Shown piece by piece: positions 1 to 8,618 of a DNA stretch of 64,000 bases. The position numbers were made by a program, and so were the translations under genes. The stretch spans positions 2,937,501-3,001,500 of the forward strand of contig NZ_AP024488.1 of NCBI RefSeq assembly GCF_021654575.1, given 5' to 3'. The notes beneath the pieces are model-generated. The model did no database searches. It worked only from the letters and a program-made list of their open reading frames with translations, and was not told the DNA's origin. How positions within the stretch are numbered: the first letter of the stretch is position 1; each line of letters starts with the position of its first letter. This DNA comes from Desulfoluna limicola (lineage in GTDB: Bacteria > Desulfobacterota > Desulfobacteria > Desulfobacterales > Desulfolunaceae).

Positions 1-334
1 TCTTCCTTAGCTGTCAAGCTGCCGGATGGCTGAAAGAAGGCTTTAACCATTACAACCGGACATCTTTTGTTCTGGCGAATGACCGGGGATCCATGCTTAC
101 GAACCCACACCGATTGAAGATTATTGTGGCGGTTGACTTTTACCTGAGTGACTCTGACGACCAGGAAAGCTCTCCTGCGCCCGCTCCCTATAACCTATGG
201 CCAATCACTTATAACCTTACTTCACCTCCCCGACTTTTTTACCCCCATTTATAGTACATGTACCAATTGCTTTTCCTATCTCTCGATTGTAGGATCAACC
301 GCGAAGTCAACTCAAAGAGCCTTTGGAGAGTAAA
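1..334. other. Window-edge region, possible gene tail
   Basis: One plus-strand frame is open from base 3 to a TAG at 252-254 (about 83 codons, no start inside the window), so it could be the 3' end of a gene that begins to the left. Its codon choice is not clearly like that of neighbouring genes, and chance is a fair explanation. No tRNA, repeat or terminator was recognised. The last bases hold the GGAGAG ribosome binding site (325-330) of the response regulator. Confidence 0.2.
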
Positions 335-979
335 ATGGCGATCAAGATAGTCCTGGCAGACGACCACAACATCATCAGGGAAGGCCTTGCCGCCCTTCTT
401 TCCAATCACCCCGACATGGAGGTGATGGCCCAGGCGAACAACGGTCGGGATGCCGTCAAATACGCTCTCCAGCTCAAGCCTGATATCGTGGTCATGGACA
501 TCAGCATGCCGGACTTGAACGGCATCGACGCCACCCGGATGATCAAGGCGGAGAACCCCAAAATAAACGTCATTGCCCTGTCTGTGCACACCGGCAGGCG
601 CTTCGTCACCGGCATGATAAAGGCAGGGGTCTCCGGCTACATGCTGAAGCACTGTGCCATTGAAGAGCTTCTTGAGGCCATCACCCTGGTTTACAAAAAC
701 AAGTCCTACTTAAGCCCCGATATCGCCGCCACCGTGATGACCGACTACGCGAACAACTTCGCCACAGATGACGAGCCCACCCCTTTAAGCCTCCGTGAAA
801 GGGAAGTGCTCCAACTGGTGGCCGAAGGGATGACATCGGAGCAGATCGCCGGTCGACTTAACGTCACCGCCAAAACCGTCTCTGCCCACCGGCAGCAGGT
901 GATGAAAAAACTGAACATCGGCAGCATCGCCGAGCTGACCAAATATGCCATTCGCGAAGGCATCGTGGCTTTGGAGTAA
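335..979 (+). CDS. NarL/FixJ-type response regulator with LuxR HTH
   Basis: A 214-residue two-domain regulator. The receiver domain (about 1-120) has the acidic pair D9/D10, phospho-acceptor D55 in the VVMDISMP stretch, S83 and K105, so it looks fully phosphorylatable. The C-terminal LuxR-type helix-turn-helix (about 147-210) shows the usual LSLREREVLQLVAEG and VSAHRQQVMKKL patterns. The ATG at 335 is preceded by GGAGAG six bases upstream; a TTG 12 bases earlier in the same frame is less likely. No cognate histidine kinase lies next to it in the window, although one may lie to the left. It should act as a DNA-binding transcription factor; its targets cannot be read here. A short palindrome, GGGCTGCAGCCC (980-991), followed by five T, lies just after the stop and may be a weak terminator. 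Confidence 0.93.
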   Translation: MAIKIVLADDHNIIREGLAALLSNHPDMEVMAQANNGRDAVKYALQLKPDIVVMDISMPDLNGIDATRMIKAENPKINVIALSVHTGRRFVTGMIKAGVSGYMLKHCAIEELLEAITLVYKNKSYLSPDIAATVMTDYANNFATDDEPTPLSLREREVLQLVAEGMTSEQIAGRLNVTAKTVSAHRQQVMKKLNIGSIAELTKYAIREGIVALE

Positions 980-1386
980 GGGCTGCAGCCCTTTTTACTT
1001 TCATCTTCCGCCACGCAAAGCACTACCGGGACAAGGGAGCCCATGGACTCCGTATCCCCAAGCATCTCTTTAGCGCGGCTCCCCACAACGTTCCGGGGGG
1101 GAACCGGGGAGTCGCGTTATTTTTCTCAACGCCACATTCAATGGCACCCTCATAAATAAATCATCAGGCTTACATCATGGATGTCCTGAATGCATGCGTT
1201 CGCATTCAGGGAGAAGCCACACCTGCGCCCTGCAACTGCAGGTACCGGCAACGCGGGTTCACACGCAACGATTCCTTGTCATGAAAGCCACTTCCCCCCA
1301 CGTCCTTAAAAAATAACAGGTCTGAATAACCATAATATAAACAACTGTGGGCACGAGATATTCACCACCTACTGAAGGAGAGCATC
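980..1386. other. Intergenic region with two inverted repeats
   Basis: No coding frame is convincing. Two inverted repeats stand out: GGGAGCC/GGCTCCC (1034-1040 with 1077-1083) and a perfect 9-bp arm pair CCTGAATGC/GCATTCAGG (1185-1193 with 1202-1210). They could be terminator or leader structures for the lipoprotein gene downstream, whose GAAGGAG ribosome binding site lies at about 1374-1380. Confidence 0.4.
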
Positions 1387-4300
1387 ATGAACATGAAAAT
1401 CAGTTTATTGAGTATGATTGCCGCTACGCTTCTTGCTGCGGGCTGTAGCGGAGGCGGGAGCGGCGGGTCAACGCCTGACCCAACGCCCGCTCAGGTCCCT
1501 GAAAGCGTCAGTGGGGTTGTTGCTGACGGTTATCTTGTCGGGGCAAAGGTGTTTTCCGACCGCAATGGAAACAAGAAGTGGGATGATGGTGAACCCTTCA
1601 CAAAAACCATTGATGGTGGAACATATAAATTGGAGGGGGAAAACCTGGACAAATACCCCCTTGTTGTTGAGGTGACTGCAACCGTTATTGATGAAGACAC
1701 TGGTGAGGCCGTCGGCAAACCCTATGTTTTATCGGCTCCCATCGGCAAACCAGAATTTATCAGCCCTATTACAACGCTTGTTCAAGCCCGCGTTGAAAAA
1801 GACGGATTGACGATTGATGACGCTGAAGCCGCCATTCAAAACCAGTTGGGCACCAGCGCCGATCTTTTTTCAGATTATATTGAGACAGGTGGGACGCCTT
1901 CTGAGGACCAGAAAAACCTCCGTAAAGTCGCGCAGGTTGTGGCAAACGCCTTTGGAGAATTTCAGGCTCAGATTGAAACCAAAGTCAATGAGACGGACGG
2001 TGTGGATCTCGACGAGGACTACGGTGCCATTATTGCGATTGTCGTACAAGAGGTCGAGGCCAAGCTGACTCAGATCGTTGCGGCAGTGAAAGAACTTGAG
2101 GATGAAGCTGTCATCCCGGCGGCTACGATTGATTCCATTGTGGGTACCATCGATGATGATCTGGCAGACATCGATATTGAGCAGGAAGTTGAACAAACGA
2201 CGGCACCCAAGGTTTCAGCATTAGGTGTCCTCGATGGAGAGGGCGTTCATTACCTTGACCTTGACTCATACTGGGACGGAGCAACCATCATCAGTTACGT
2301 CACTTACGGCATCGTGACAGGCAATGCCACAGACGGACTGACAGAGGTTGAGTACAAGCACAATGCAGAGGGCGTATGGTACGAGGATAATGAGAGCGAT
2401 GAAGAGATCGTCCTCGGGCCTTCCGGATGGGTTACCGACAGACTGAGTGGTGCCACCTTAAGAGAAGAGAGCGATGGTTCTGTAACCATTACATCACCCA
2501 ACTCAGGCACGAGTACACGCTTGTCGATCACAGAAATTGACCTTGTCGACAAAACTATGGGATCCGTTGTTGGCGATGAGGCAAGTGCATTCTTAAAGAA
2601 CCCTGAGGCCGTCTTTCCGGAGGGAGCCAAAACATACCGGGTACGTGAAGACGTTCTTCAGGATGAATATGAACTCGACTATCCGATCGACGGGTTGACC
2701 TCCCTGGACAACATTGCTGACCCCAACAGACAATTTGCCTGTGGGCCAGACCTTTATTTCGTCATCATTTCGGGTGGACTCGTAAACTTCCACAACGCGC
2801 AGACGGATACTTTACGTTCAGAAACAGGCACATGGGAAGAGAAGACTGTATCCGGCCAGAGAATTGTTGAGGTTTCCATCCCCGAGGCCCTCAACGATAT
2901 TGCAGATTACGACGAAAACGAAGCCCCGATATTTGCGGAATACAAGGGATCCGTTTGGCATGGGGAGTATGATGCGCCATGTGTCGAGTTTGAGAACAAT
3001 TTCAACAAAACAGCCATTGACGTCATCAAGGGCAATATCGATTTTGCAAAACTAAGCGGCGAAAGTGGTCACGCTACAGACACCAGCATTGTGGGCAGCT
3101 GGGTCTTTTCCGAAGGCCCCGGCATGCGCAATGTGCTCACCTTTATCGATGACACCCGATACATCATCATCCATGAGCATGACGATGCGCCCGGAGACCC
3201 CGAAGGCCAGACAGCAGGCTCCGTTGAATACGGGAACTACACCTGGGATACCGCAACCGGCGATTTTTCGGTGACGCTCATCGATGAATCCGACGGCTGG
3301 GGCGGGCTCTATGACAAGGGATCGTCGGTGACTTCCGCTGCAGTGCTGAACAACACCCTGACCCTGCATGTAGCGGAAGGTGACGGCGGGGTTGATGTCA
3401 ACTTTACCAGGGTACCGGCCCCTGCCGACTCTCTTGAGGGTGCCTATATTCTTGCGGCAGCTAATGATGCGGATGATATCCACGTGCTCACCTTCCTGTC
3501 GGAATCCGAGTATGTGATTGCCCACACCAAAAATGACGCTTTCTACCAGGGAGAATCTGCCCAGGCTCTCTCCGGTGAATTTGGCACCTACACCTATATT
3601 GGCCTCAGCTTTGAGGTGCAGAGCGCAACCGTGGACTCCGATGGGGAAGGAGGCCTGTATAACGCCACTGCCCCTGAAGACCAGGCGAACGAATCGATGT
3701 TCATCACGGCCAGCGGCAGCCTGGTGTTCTCAGCAGACACGGATGAAGCTCCCGTCTACTTCCGAAGAGTTTCCAGCCCCGTCTCTCCTTCCTACATGCA
3801 ATCTGACCTGACCGGGACCTGGTACTCCACAGGAGTCACAACGCCCAACCAACTAGGATCCATCGCCACTAATAGCTTCATCGACGAAGACACGGTGATT
3901 ATTGCAAGTGACGGTACATTAGAGGGTAGTTCTGAAGCCATCTCTTTCACCTTCCTCGACGCTGACAAAGGAACCCTCACCGACTCCCAGGCCAACGACC
4001 ACCTCGGCTGGTTCATGAACGCCGGCAAGGATGTCATGACCCTTGTGTTCAACAATAGCGTCCAGAATGAACAGGGCACCATCACCTGGGTCAAGGCCAC
4101 GGGAACCTATACCCAATCCGACCTGACCGGGACCTGGTATTCGGTGGGTGCCGGCACGCCAAACATCGAAGGGGCAAATGCAGAAGGGAAGACTGGCACC
4201 TATTGGGCGTCCAGCGGGGCACTCACAATTGCAGGCGATGGGGCCTACGATTGGACAATCGATGGAGAAACAGGAACAACAGCCATTTCAGGTGATGGGA

Positions 4301-4752
4301 AGGTCACATTAACAACCAGTGAGGGGGAACCTTCGACCTTATACATGAACGCCGGGAAAGATGTCATGACCCTGGTCTTCGAAGACGACACGGAGCAGGG
4401 ATCCTTCCTCTTTGTCAAGAAAGCCACGGAGGCCTATACCCAGACCGACCTGGCCGGGGTGTGGCACTCCACAAGCACCATTACCCCCAACACGAACGGG
4501 TCAGTGGAAGCAAACGCCTGGGCCGAAGCCGGAACGGTAATCATTGATGCCCACGGCAAATACATCTGGACAACCAATGACGATGGAGACAGCGGCACCC
4601 TCACCCTTTCAGCAGAGGGCGAGATCACCGAGGCGGGTGAGACGGATGTCCTCGGCTGGTACCTGAGCGCCGGCAAGGATGTCATGACCCTGGTCTTCGA
4701 CAACACCACGGATCACGAGCAGGGCATCATCACCTTCGTGAAGCAGAAATAA
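1387..4752 (+). CDS. Large repeat-containing surface lipoprotein
   Basis: A 1121-residue protein with a lipoprotein signal: a hydrophobic stretch ending in LLAAGC, so the lipidated cysteine is C20, followed by a Gly/Ser/Pro linker. Residues about 58-69 (DRNGNKKWDDGE) resemble a calcium-binding loop of dockerin/SdrD-like type. The C-terminal half is repetitive. Two units of about 115 residues start near 564 and 680. Three units of about 105 residues start near 802, 908 and 1016; each opens with Y-x-Q-[ST]-DL-x-G-x-W and closes with a [ML]xAGKDVMTLVF strand. The protein is strongly acidic. It is probably anchored to the outer membrane and exposed, but the ligand or role is unknown. GAAGGAG precedes the ATG. 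A strong terminator at 4843-4868 ends the unit, which is monocistronic. Confidence 0.85.
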   Translation: MNMKISLLSMIAATLLAAGCSGGGSGGSTPDPTPAQVPESVSGVVADGYLVGAKVFSDRNGNKKWDDGEPFTKTIDGGTYKLEGENLDKYPLVVEVTATVIDEDTGEAVGKPYVLSAPIGKPEFISPITTLVQARVEKDGLTIDDAEAAIQNQLGTSADLFSDYIETGGTPSEDQKNLRKVAQVVANAFGEFQAQIETKVNETDGVDLDEDYGAIIAIVVQEVEAKLTQIVAAVKELEDEAVIPAATIDSIVGTIDDDLADIDIEQEVEQTTAPKVSALGVLDGEGVHYLDLDSYWDGATIISYVTYGIVTGNATDGLTEVEYKHNAEGVWYEDNESDEEIVLGPSGWVTDRLSGATLREESDGSVTITSPNSGTSTRLSITEIDLVDKTMGSVVGDEASAFLKNPEAVFPEGAKTYRVREDVLQDEYELDYPIDGLTSLDNIADPNRQFACGPDLYFVIISGGLVNFHNAQTDTLRSETGTWEEKTVSGQRIVEVSIPEALNDIADYDENEAPIFAEYKGSVWHGEYDAPCVEFENNFNKTAIDVIKGNIDFAKLSGESGHATDTSIVGSWVFSEGPGMRNVLTFIDDTRYIIIHEHDDAPGDPEGQTAGSVEYGNYTWDTATGDFSVTLIDESDGWGGLYDKGSSVTSAAVLNNTLTLHVAEGDGGVDVNFTRVPAPADSLEGAYILAAANDADDIHVLTFLSESEYVIAHTKNDAFYQGESAQALSGEFGTYTYIGLSFEVQSATVDSDGEGGLYNATAPEDQANESMFITASGSLVFSADTDEAPVYFRRVSSPVSPSYMQSDLTGTWYSTGVTTPNQLGSIATNSFIDEDTVIIASDGTLEGSSEAISFTFLDADKGTLTDSQANDHLGWFMNAGKDVMTLVFNNSVQNEQGTITWVKATGTYTQSDLTGTWYSVGAGTPNIEGANAEGKTGTYWASSGALTIAGDGAYDWTIDGETGTTAISGDGKVTLTTSEGEPSTLYMNAGKDVMTLVFEDDTEQGSFLFVKKATEAYTQTDLAGVWHSTSTITPNTNGSVEANAWAEAGTVIIDAHGKYIWTTNDDGDSGTLTLSAEGEITEAGETDVLGWYLSAGKDVMTLVFDNTTDHEQGIITFVKQK

Positions 4753-4842
4753 GAGATCCCGGGGCCTGGGAGAAGCGTCGAACGAAACGCCTCTCCCCTG
4801 CCCCGCAAAAACCTCAGTTCGACGCACCCCACACATTATTAA

Positions 4843-4868
4843 AACGCCCTTCGGGGCGTTTTTTTTTT
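4843..4868 (+). terminator. Rho-independent terminator after lipoprotein gene
   Basis: AACGCCC-TTCG-GGGCGTT: a 7-bp stem with a UUCG tetraloop running into a ten-base T tract. It lies 90 bases after the lipoprotein stop. Confidence 0.92.
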
Positions 4869-4880
4869 GTGACTCGGAAA

Positions 4881-4911
4881 CAATAAAGCCACCAACACAG
4901 GTGTTGGTGGC
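4881..4911 (-). terminator. Terminator for the ABC transporter operon
   Basis: On the minus strand an 11-bp perfect stem (GCCACCAACAC/GTGTTGGTGGC, two-base loop) is followed by TTTATTG. It lies about 400 bases past the permease stop and is the only strong hairpin on that side. Confidence 0.6.
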
Positions 4912-5257
4912 CTTCGGGCGTCAGAGAGTCAGGAGAAAGAGCATGGTTTGCAGGGTCCGCTTGCGCACCGGACTATAATCAGGCAGAACCGTAGATCTTA
5001 CGAAGCAAATGGTGCGCAAGGGCAGCCGAGGTATCGCATAGCGGAATGTTTTCGCCCCCCCCACAGCTGGTGATATTCCGGTAAAAGGCAACCGTCAAAG
5101 CGCATGTCAAGCGGTAGCAGAATTCACACAAGAAGCCCCGCTCACTCGGTCATACAAAAGATGACGTGTCATCTTAAATTGAACGCAATACACCGGTCCC
5201 CGCGTCTCTTACAGCCGGGGAAGACGACACCGAGAATGTCACCGATACCGGTATCCA

Positions 5258-5320
5258 CGGGCGCAGCCCGTCAGCAAATGTGACGTACCCGAGGAACGAG
5301 GGTTCGGAGCATTTGCGATC
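5258..5320 (+). repeat. E-family repeat, partial copy
   Basis: Contains CGGGCGCAGCCCG, then the ACCCGAGGAACGAGGGT core and a GCATTTGCGAT tail, matching the inner part of fuller copies elsewhere (for example 51441-51631). It abuts the permease stop codon. Confidence 0.6.
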
Positions 5321-5326
5321 CCCTGG

Positions 5327-6154
5327 TTAATCGTGGCCCCAGTTGAGGTACCTGCGGAGAATCTGGATGCTGCCGTCGAGGCAGAAACCGATGACGCCGA
5401 TGGCAAGAACGGTGGCCATGAGCAGGTCGTACTCCATGGTGTCCCTGGCGTCATTGATGATGTAGCCGAGACCACTTGAGACCCCTAAAAATTCGGCGGG
5501 GACAAGGACGATCCAGGCCACGCCCAGGGCGAGGCGCAGGCTCGTGAGGATATAAGGAATAGAGGCGGGAATCACGATACGTGTCAGGAGCTGTATGTCG
5601 GTGGCCCCCTGGTTCCGGGCCATCATGAGCCAGCCCGGGTTGACCCTCACCACCCCCAATGAGGTGTTGAGTATAATGGGCCAGACCGTGGCCATGGTGA
5701 TGATAAAGCAGATGGCTGACTCAAAGCTGGAGAAGATAAGCAGGGCGATGGGCATCCAGGAGAGGGGGCTCACCATCCTCAAAAACTGCATGGGGGGGTA
5801 GGTGAGCACCTGGATCTTCCGGTAGAAACCGATAAGAAGCCCCACGGGAAACCCCACGATAAAAGCAATCAAAATACCCGCACAGACCCGAAAGAGGCTC
5901 GCCGCCACAGAGGTCCAGAAGTGCTCGCTCACACACAGGCGTGCCAGCCCCTTCAAAGCGGGTAGTGGAAGAAACCCCTGAAACTGGGCAAAGTCCGGTC
6001 GGGTAAAGAGGAAATATCCCCCGGCGGCCCAAAGGGAGATAAAAAAGAGAAACCCTGCAAGCCCCATGAACACACCGCTGTTCATCATCTTTTCCGCGTA
6101 GGGCTGTTTGGTGTAGACGGTCTGCTTTTTCACATATCTCGCAATCACATTCAT
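5327..6154 (-). CDS. ABC transporter permease, SsuC/NrtB type
   Basis: A 275-residue inner-membrane protein of the BPD_transp_1 family. About six hydrophobic segments are visible, with an EAA-type loop near residues 175-195 (GATDIQLLTRIVIPASIPYI) that should contact the ATPase. The length matches the nitrate/sulfonate/taurine permease class. Its ATG overlaps the stop of the binding-protein gene by 4 nt (ATGA, 6151-6154), so translation is probably coupled. It is the last gene of the importer operon, with a terminator hairpin downstream at 4881-4911. The substrate cannot be assigned: nitrate, sulfonates, taurine and thiamine precursors all use this subfamily. Confidence 0.92.
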   Translation of the reverse strand: MNVIARYVKKQTVYTKQPYAEKMMNSGVFMGLAGFLFFISLWAAGGYFLFTRPDFAQFQGFLPLPALKGLARLCVSEHFWTSVAASLFRVCAGILIAFIVGFPVGLLIGFYRKIQVLTYPPMQFLRMVSPLSWMPIALLIFSSFESAICFIITMATVWPIILNTSLGVVRVNPGWLMMARNQGATDIQLLTRIVIPASIPYILTSLRLALGVAWIVLVPAEFLGVSSGLGYIINDARDTMEYDLLMATVLAIGVIGFCLDGSIQILRRYLNWGHD

Positions 6155-7353
6155 ATGGAAATAATCTCCTCCCGATGAAAGGGATTCTCCACATGTCCGT
6201 ATGAAAATTTTCCCAGGCCGCCCACGGCTTCGATGGCCCGTGTGACGAAGCGATCGTCCACGAGGTCTGCCGCTGCCACATCCGGGTTGAGGGTTTTCAG
6301 GAAACCGGCATCCCCCTCAACAAGGGTCCGGTCCAGTTCACGGACGAGCATGCGTGTGGCTGATGGGTAGGGCCAGGGCTGAAAACCAATGCGTTCCATC
6401 TGCCACTCGGAGTGATGAATAGCGCCGGTACCGCCCATCCCTCCGTAGACGGCAGGGTCATAACCGGTAAACGCCTTAAGCAGGATCGACTCATCCACGG
6501 GGAGATAATTGCCGCCCTGACGGCTGAGGATACGGGCTGCTTCATGACGGTTCTCCGTAATCCAAAGCTGGGCGCGAACGATGGCGTTCATGGATTTCTG
6601 GACAAAGACCGGGTGCCGGTTAATGATCCCTTCGTTCATCACCACCACGCAGCAGGGATGGTTCTTCCAGATATCTCCGGTAAACCTCATGATCCGGGCC
6701 CCGGTCTTCACCTCACTGATGGCGTTGATGGGCTCGGCCACGATGTAACCGTCGATCTTCCGTCCGGCAAGGGCTGCGGGCATCTCCGGTGGGGAGAGCA
6801 CAAAAAGGTTCACCTCATCGGGAGCCAGGGGTACCGACTGGGGCTGGATCACCGGCTTCAGGCCGAACCGTCGAAGGCCCATCTGAAGTATCACGTTGTG
6901 AATGGAGTACCAGTAAGGCACGGCGATCTGGCTGCCGCCCAGATCGGCAAAACGTCGAATATTCGAATCCCCACGCACCGTAATGGCGCTTCCGTTTGTA
7001 TGGTTCCAGGCCAGGACCTTCACCGGCACCCGGTTCTTGAACCGCATCCAGACCGGCATGGGAAGCAGCATGTGGGTGAGATTAAATTTTCCGGAAAGAA
7101 AAGACTCCATGAGGGTAGACCAGCTGCGCACCCTCACCGGCTTTTTAAGGTTCAGCCCCTCCTCCTGAAAATACCCCATGGCATGGGCGATGAGAAGCGG
7201 TGCGGAATCGGTAATGGGCAGATACCCCACCCGGAGCTCCGGTTCCCCGCCTGCGTGAAGCAAACCAGGCAGTCCCGACATGGCAAGGGTGCCCCCGGCA
7301 GCTGCCAATCCGGCCTGTCTGATAAAATCCCTTCGGGTCAGTATCCGTGTCAT
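6151..7353 (-). CDS. Tat-exported ABC substrate-binding protein, NrtA/SsuA-like
   Basis: A 400-residue periplasmic binding protein. The N-terminus carries a twin-arginine signal (TRRDFIRQ followed by an Ala/Gly-rich hydrophobic stretch and LLHAGG). Mature sequence from about residue 42 starts ELRVGYLPITDSAPLLIAH, typical of the NrtA/CmpA/NMT1-like clan. I place the start at 7353, where the ATG overlaps the ATPase stop by 4 nt; a start 15 bases upstream would overlap more and is less likely. Sitting between ATPase and permease it supplies substrate specificity. Tat export suggests a ligand or cofactor bound before export, or simply lineage habit. Related domains occur at the N-terminus of the giant kinase at 10769-17890, so both may sense similar molecules. 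Confidence 0.9.
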   Translation of the reverse strand: MTRILTRRDFIRQAGLAAAGGTLAMSGLPGLLHAGGEPELRVGYLPITDSAPLLIAHAMGYFQEEGLNLKKPVRVRSWSTLMESFLSGKFNLTHMLLPMPVWMRFKNRVPVKVLAWNHTNGSAITVRGDSNIRRFADLGGSQIAVPYWYSIHNVILQMGLRRFGLKPVIQPQSVPLAPDEVNLFVLSPPEMPAALAGRKIDGYIVAEPINAISEVKTGARIMRFTGDIWKNHPCCVVVMNEGIINRHPVFVQKSMNAIVRAQLWITENRHEAARILSRQGGNYLPVDESILLKAFTGYDPAVYGGMGGTGAIHHSEWQMERIGFQPWPYPSATRMLVRELDRTLVEGDAGFLKTLNPDVAAADLVDDRFVTRAIEAVGGLGKFSYGHVENPFHREEIISI

Positions 7354-8105
7354 GGCCCCATCTCCCAAAATCGATTCATGATCTCAATTTTCATTTTTCG
7401 AATTTCCGGGTCTGCCGGATCCCTTGGGTAGGATCGGTCCACGGGGAAATCTGCGACAATGTTACCGGGCTGCCCGCCCAGAAGCACCACGCGGCTTCCA
7501 AGGGCCAGGGCCTCGTCCAGGTCATGGGTGACAAAGACCACGGTAATGGAGGTGGTCTCGCGGATCCGGATCATCTCCTCATGGAGCCTTGTGCGCGTAA
7601 AGGTATCCAGCGCCCCGAAGGGCTCGTCCATCAAAAGAATGTCGGGCTCGCCCATGAGGGCCCTGGCCAGGCATACCCGCTGCTGCATGCCAAGGGAGAG
7701 TTCTCCCGGAAGGTAGGTTTCATGCCCCGCCATCCGGACCAGCTCCAGGTGGTGCCGTGCCCGTTTCATCAGGTCGCTGGTATCGCCCCTGAGCCTGCAT
7801 CCGAAGGCGACGTTTTCTTCCACAGTGAGCCAGGGCAGGAGTGTCGGCTGCTGTGTGAGAAGGATGCGCGAGGGGTCGGGGCTGGTGACGATGGAGCCAT
7901 CCACCGTCACCTCTCCGCTTGTTGGGGGGACCATTCCGGCCACAATATTGAGCAAGGTGGATTTGCCGCCCCCGGACCTGCCGAGCACGACAACGAAATT
8001 CCCTTCAGAAACGGTGAGCCGGACACCGCCGAGGGCTGACTTCCGCTTTCGTCTTGAGAGCGTGAATGATTTTGAAATGTCGCTGATTCGAATCTTATCC
8101 GTCAT
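7350..8105 (-). CDS. ABC transporter ATP-binding protein, SsuB/NrtD type
   Basis: A 251-residue ATPase with all motifs: Walker A GRSGGGKST (about 42-50), a Q-loop region around LTQQPTLLPW, signature LSLGMQQR, Walker B ILLMDEP and the switch histidine in VTHD. It is first in the operon and powers the importer. Its stop codon overlaps the start of the binding-protein gene. Upstream, the palindrome ATCTGA-T-TCAGAT (8152-8164) could be an operator, but no clear promoter boxes were found. Confidence 0.94.
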   Translation of the reverse strand: MTDKIRISDISKSFTLSRRKRKSALGGVRLTVSEGNFVVVLGRSGGGKSTLLNIVAGMVPPTSGEVTVDGSIVTSPDPSRILLTQQPTLLPWLTVEENVAFGCRLRGDTSDLMKRARHHLELVRMAGHETYLPGELSLGMQQRVCLARALMGEPDILLMDEPFGALDTFTRTRLHEEMIRIRETTSITVVFVTHDLDEALALGSRVVLLGGQPGNIVADFPVDRSYPRDPADPEIRKMKIEIMNRFWEMGP

Positions 8106-8618
8106 AGTCCATGCCTGGTTCCGCCGTTACATCGAGCGTTCGTCTGATCACATCTGATTCAGATCCCCCCACACTGTGCTTTTCGGTTGTTTCCCCAAAA
8201 GAGTTAAAGGGAAAAATTGCTGAAAATCGGCGCAACCAGGCCATACCGCTTATTTTACGCTCATTTCATGGCATCTGTTTTTCAGTCATCCCAAAAACCG
8301 CGACCGCATCATCGGGCCAAAAACAGCGAGCCGTGCCACCAAGGGCCCAGGGTCAGGCAACCCTTTCCCGGAGAGGTTCCGGTTCCCCCTAACCTCATGG
8401 TTAAGGGCATCAAAAGAGTCTCGGCACCAGGCAATACAACGTGCACACACCTTGACATCGAAGGCTTCCCTTCTTCGCAGACAGTGTCCATCGAGAACGC
8501 CCAAAAAAAGGCGCTGATAACAGCGCCCTCTTTCTCTAAACATAACGACCGGAAAATGCGTCCCTCTCCGTGGGTGGTGGTGCATGCATGGGCCCTTACC
8601 AACGCCCCCTTTCAGAGC
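8106..8618. other. Intergenic region upstream of ABC operon
   Basis: About 510 bases between the end of the HD-GYP gene and the start of the ABC ATPase gene, both on the minus strand. It holds the HD-GYP terminator (8503-8527) and a small palindrome at 8152-8164. No TPP-riboswitch-like boxes were found despite the NMT1-like transporter. No coding frame is convincing. Confidence 0.5.
8503..8527 (-). terminator. Terminator of the kinase/HD-GYP operon
   Basis: Minus strand: GGCGCTG-TTAT-CAGCGCC followed by seven T. A strong intrinsic terminator about 90 bases after the HD-GYP stop. Confidence 0.92.

Larger units (their letters stand above)
4753..5326. other. Convergent intergenic region
   Basis: This gap separates the ends of the lipoprotein gene and the ABC permease gene. 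It holds two terminators facing opposite ways, a perfect palindrome AAGATGAC-gt-GTCATCTT (5158-5175), and a partial E-family repeat (5258-5320) just before the permease stop. No gene is visible between 4920 and 5255. Confidence 0.6.

Noticed and set aside
1008..1084. Resemblance to a class I cyclic-di-GMP riboswitch (ACGCAAAGC followed by CCGGG)
   Set aside because: The required upstream GGGCAAACC module and the tetraloop-receptor hairpins are missing, so the match is probably chance.
8106..8300. Thiamine (TPP) riboswitch upstream of the NMT1-like ABC operon
   Set aside because: No CTGAGA or ACCTGAT-type boxes were found on the minus strand, so thiamine control is not supported.
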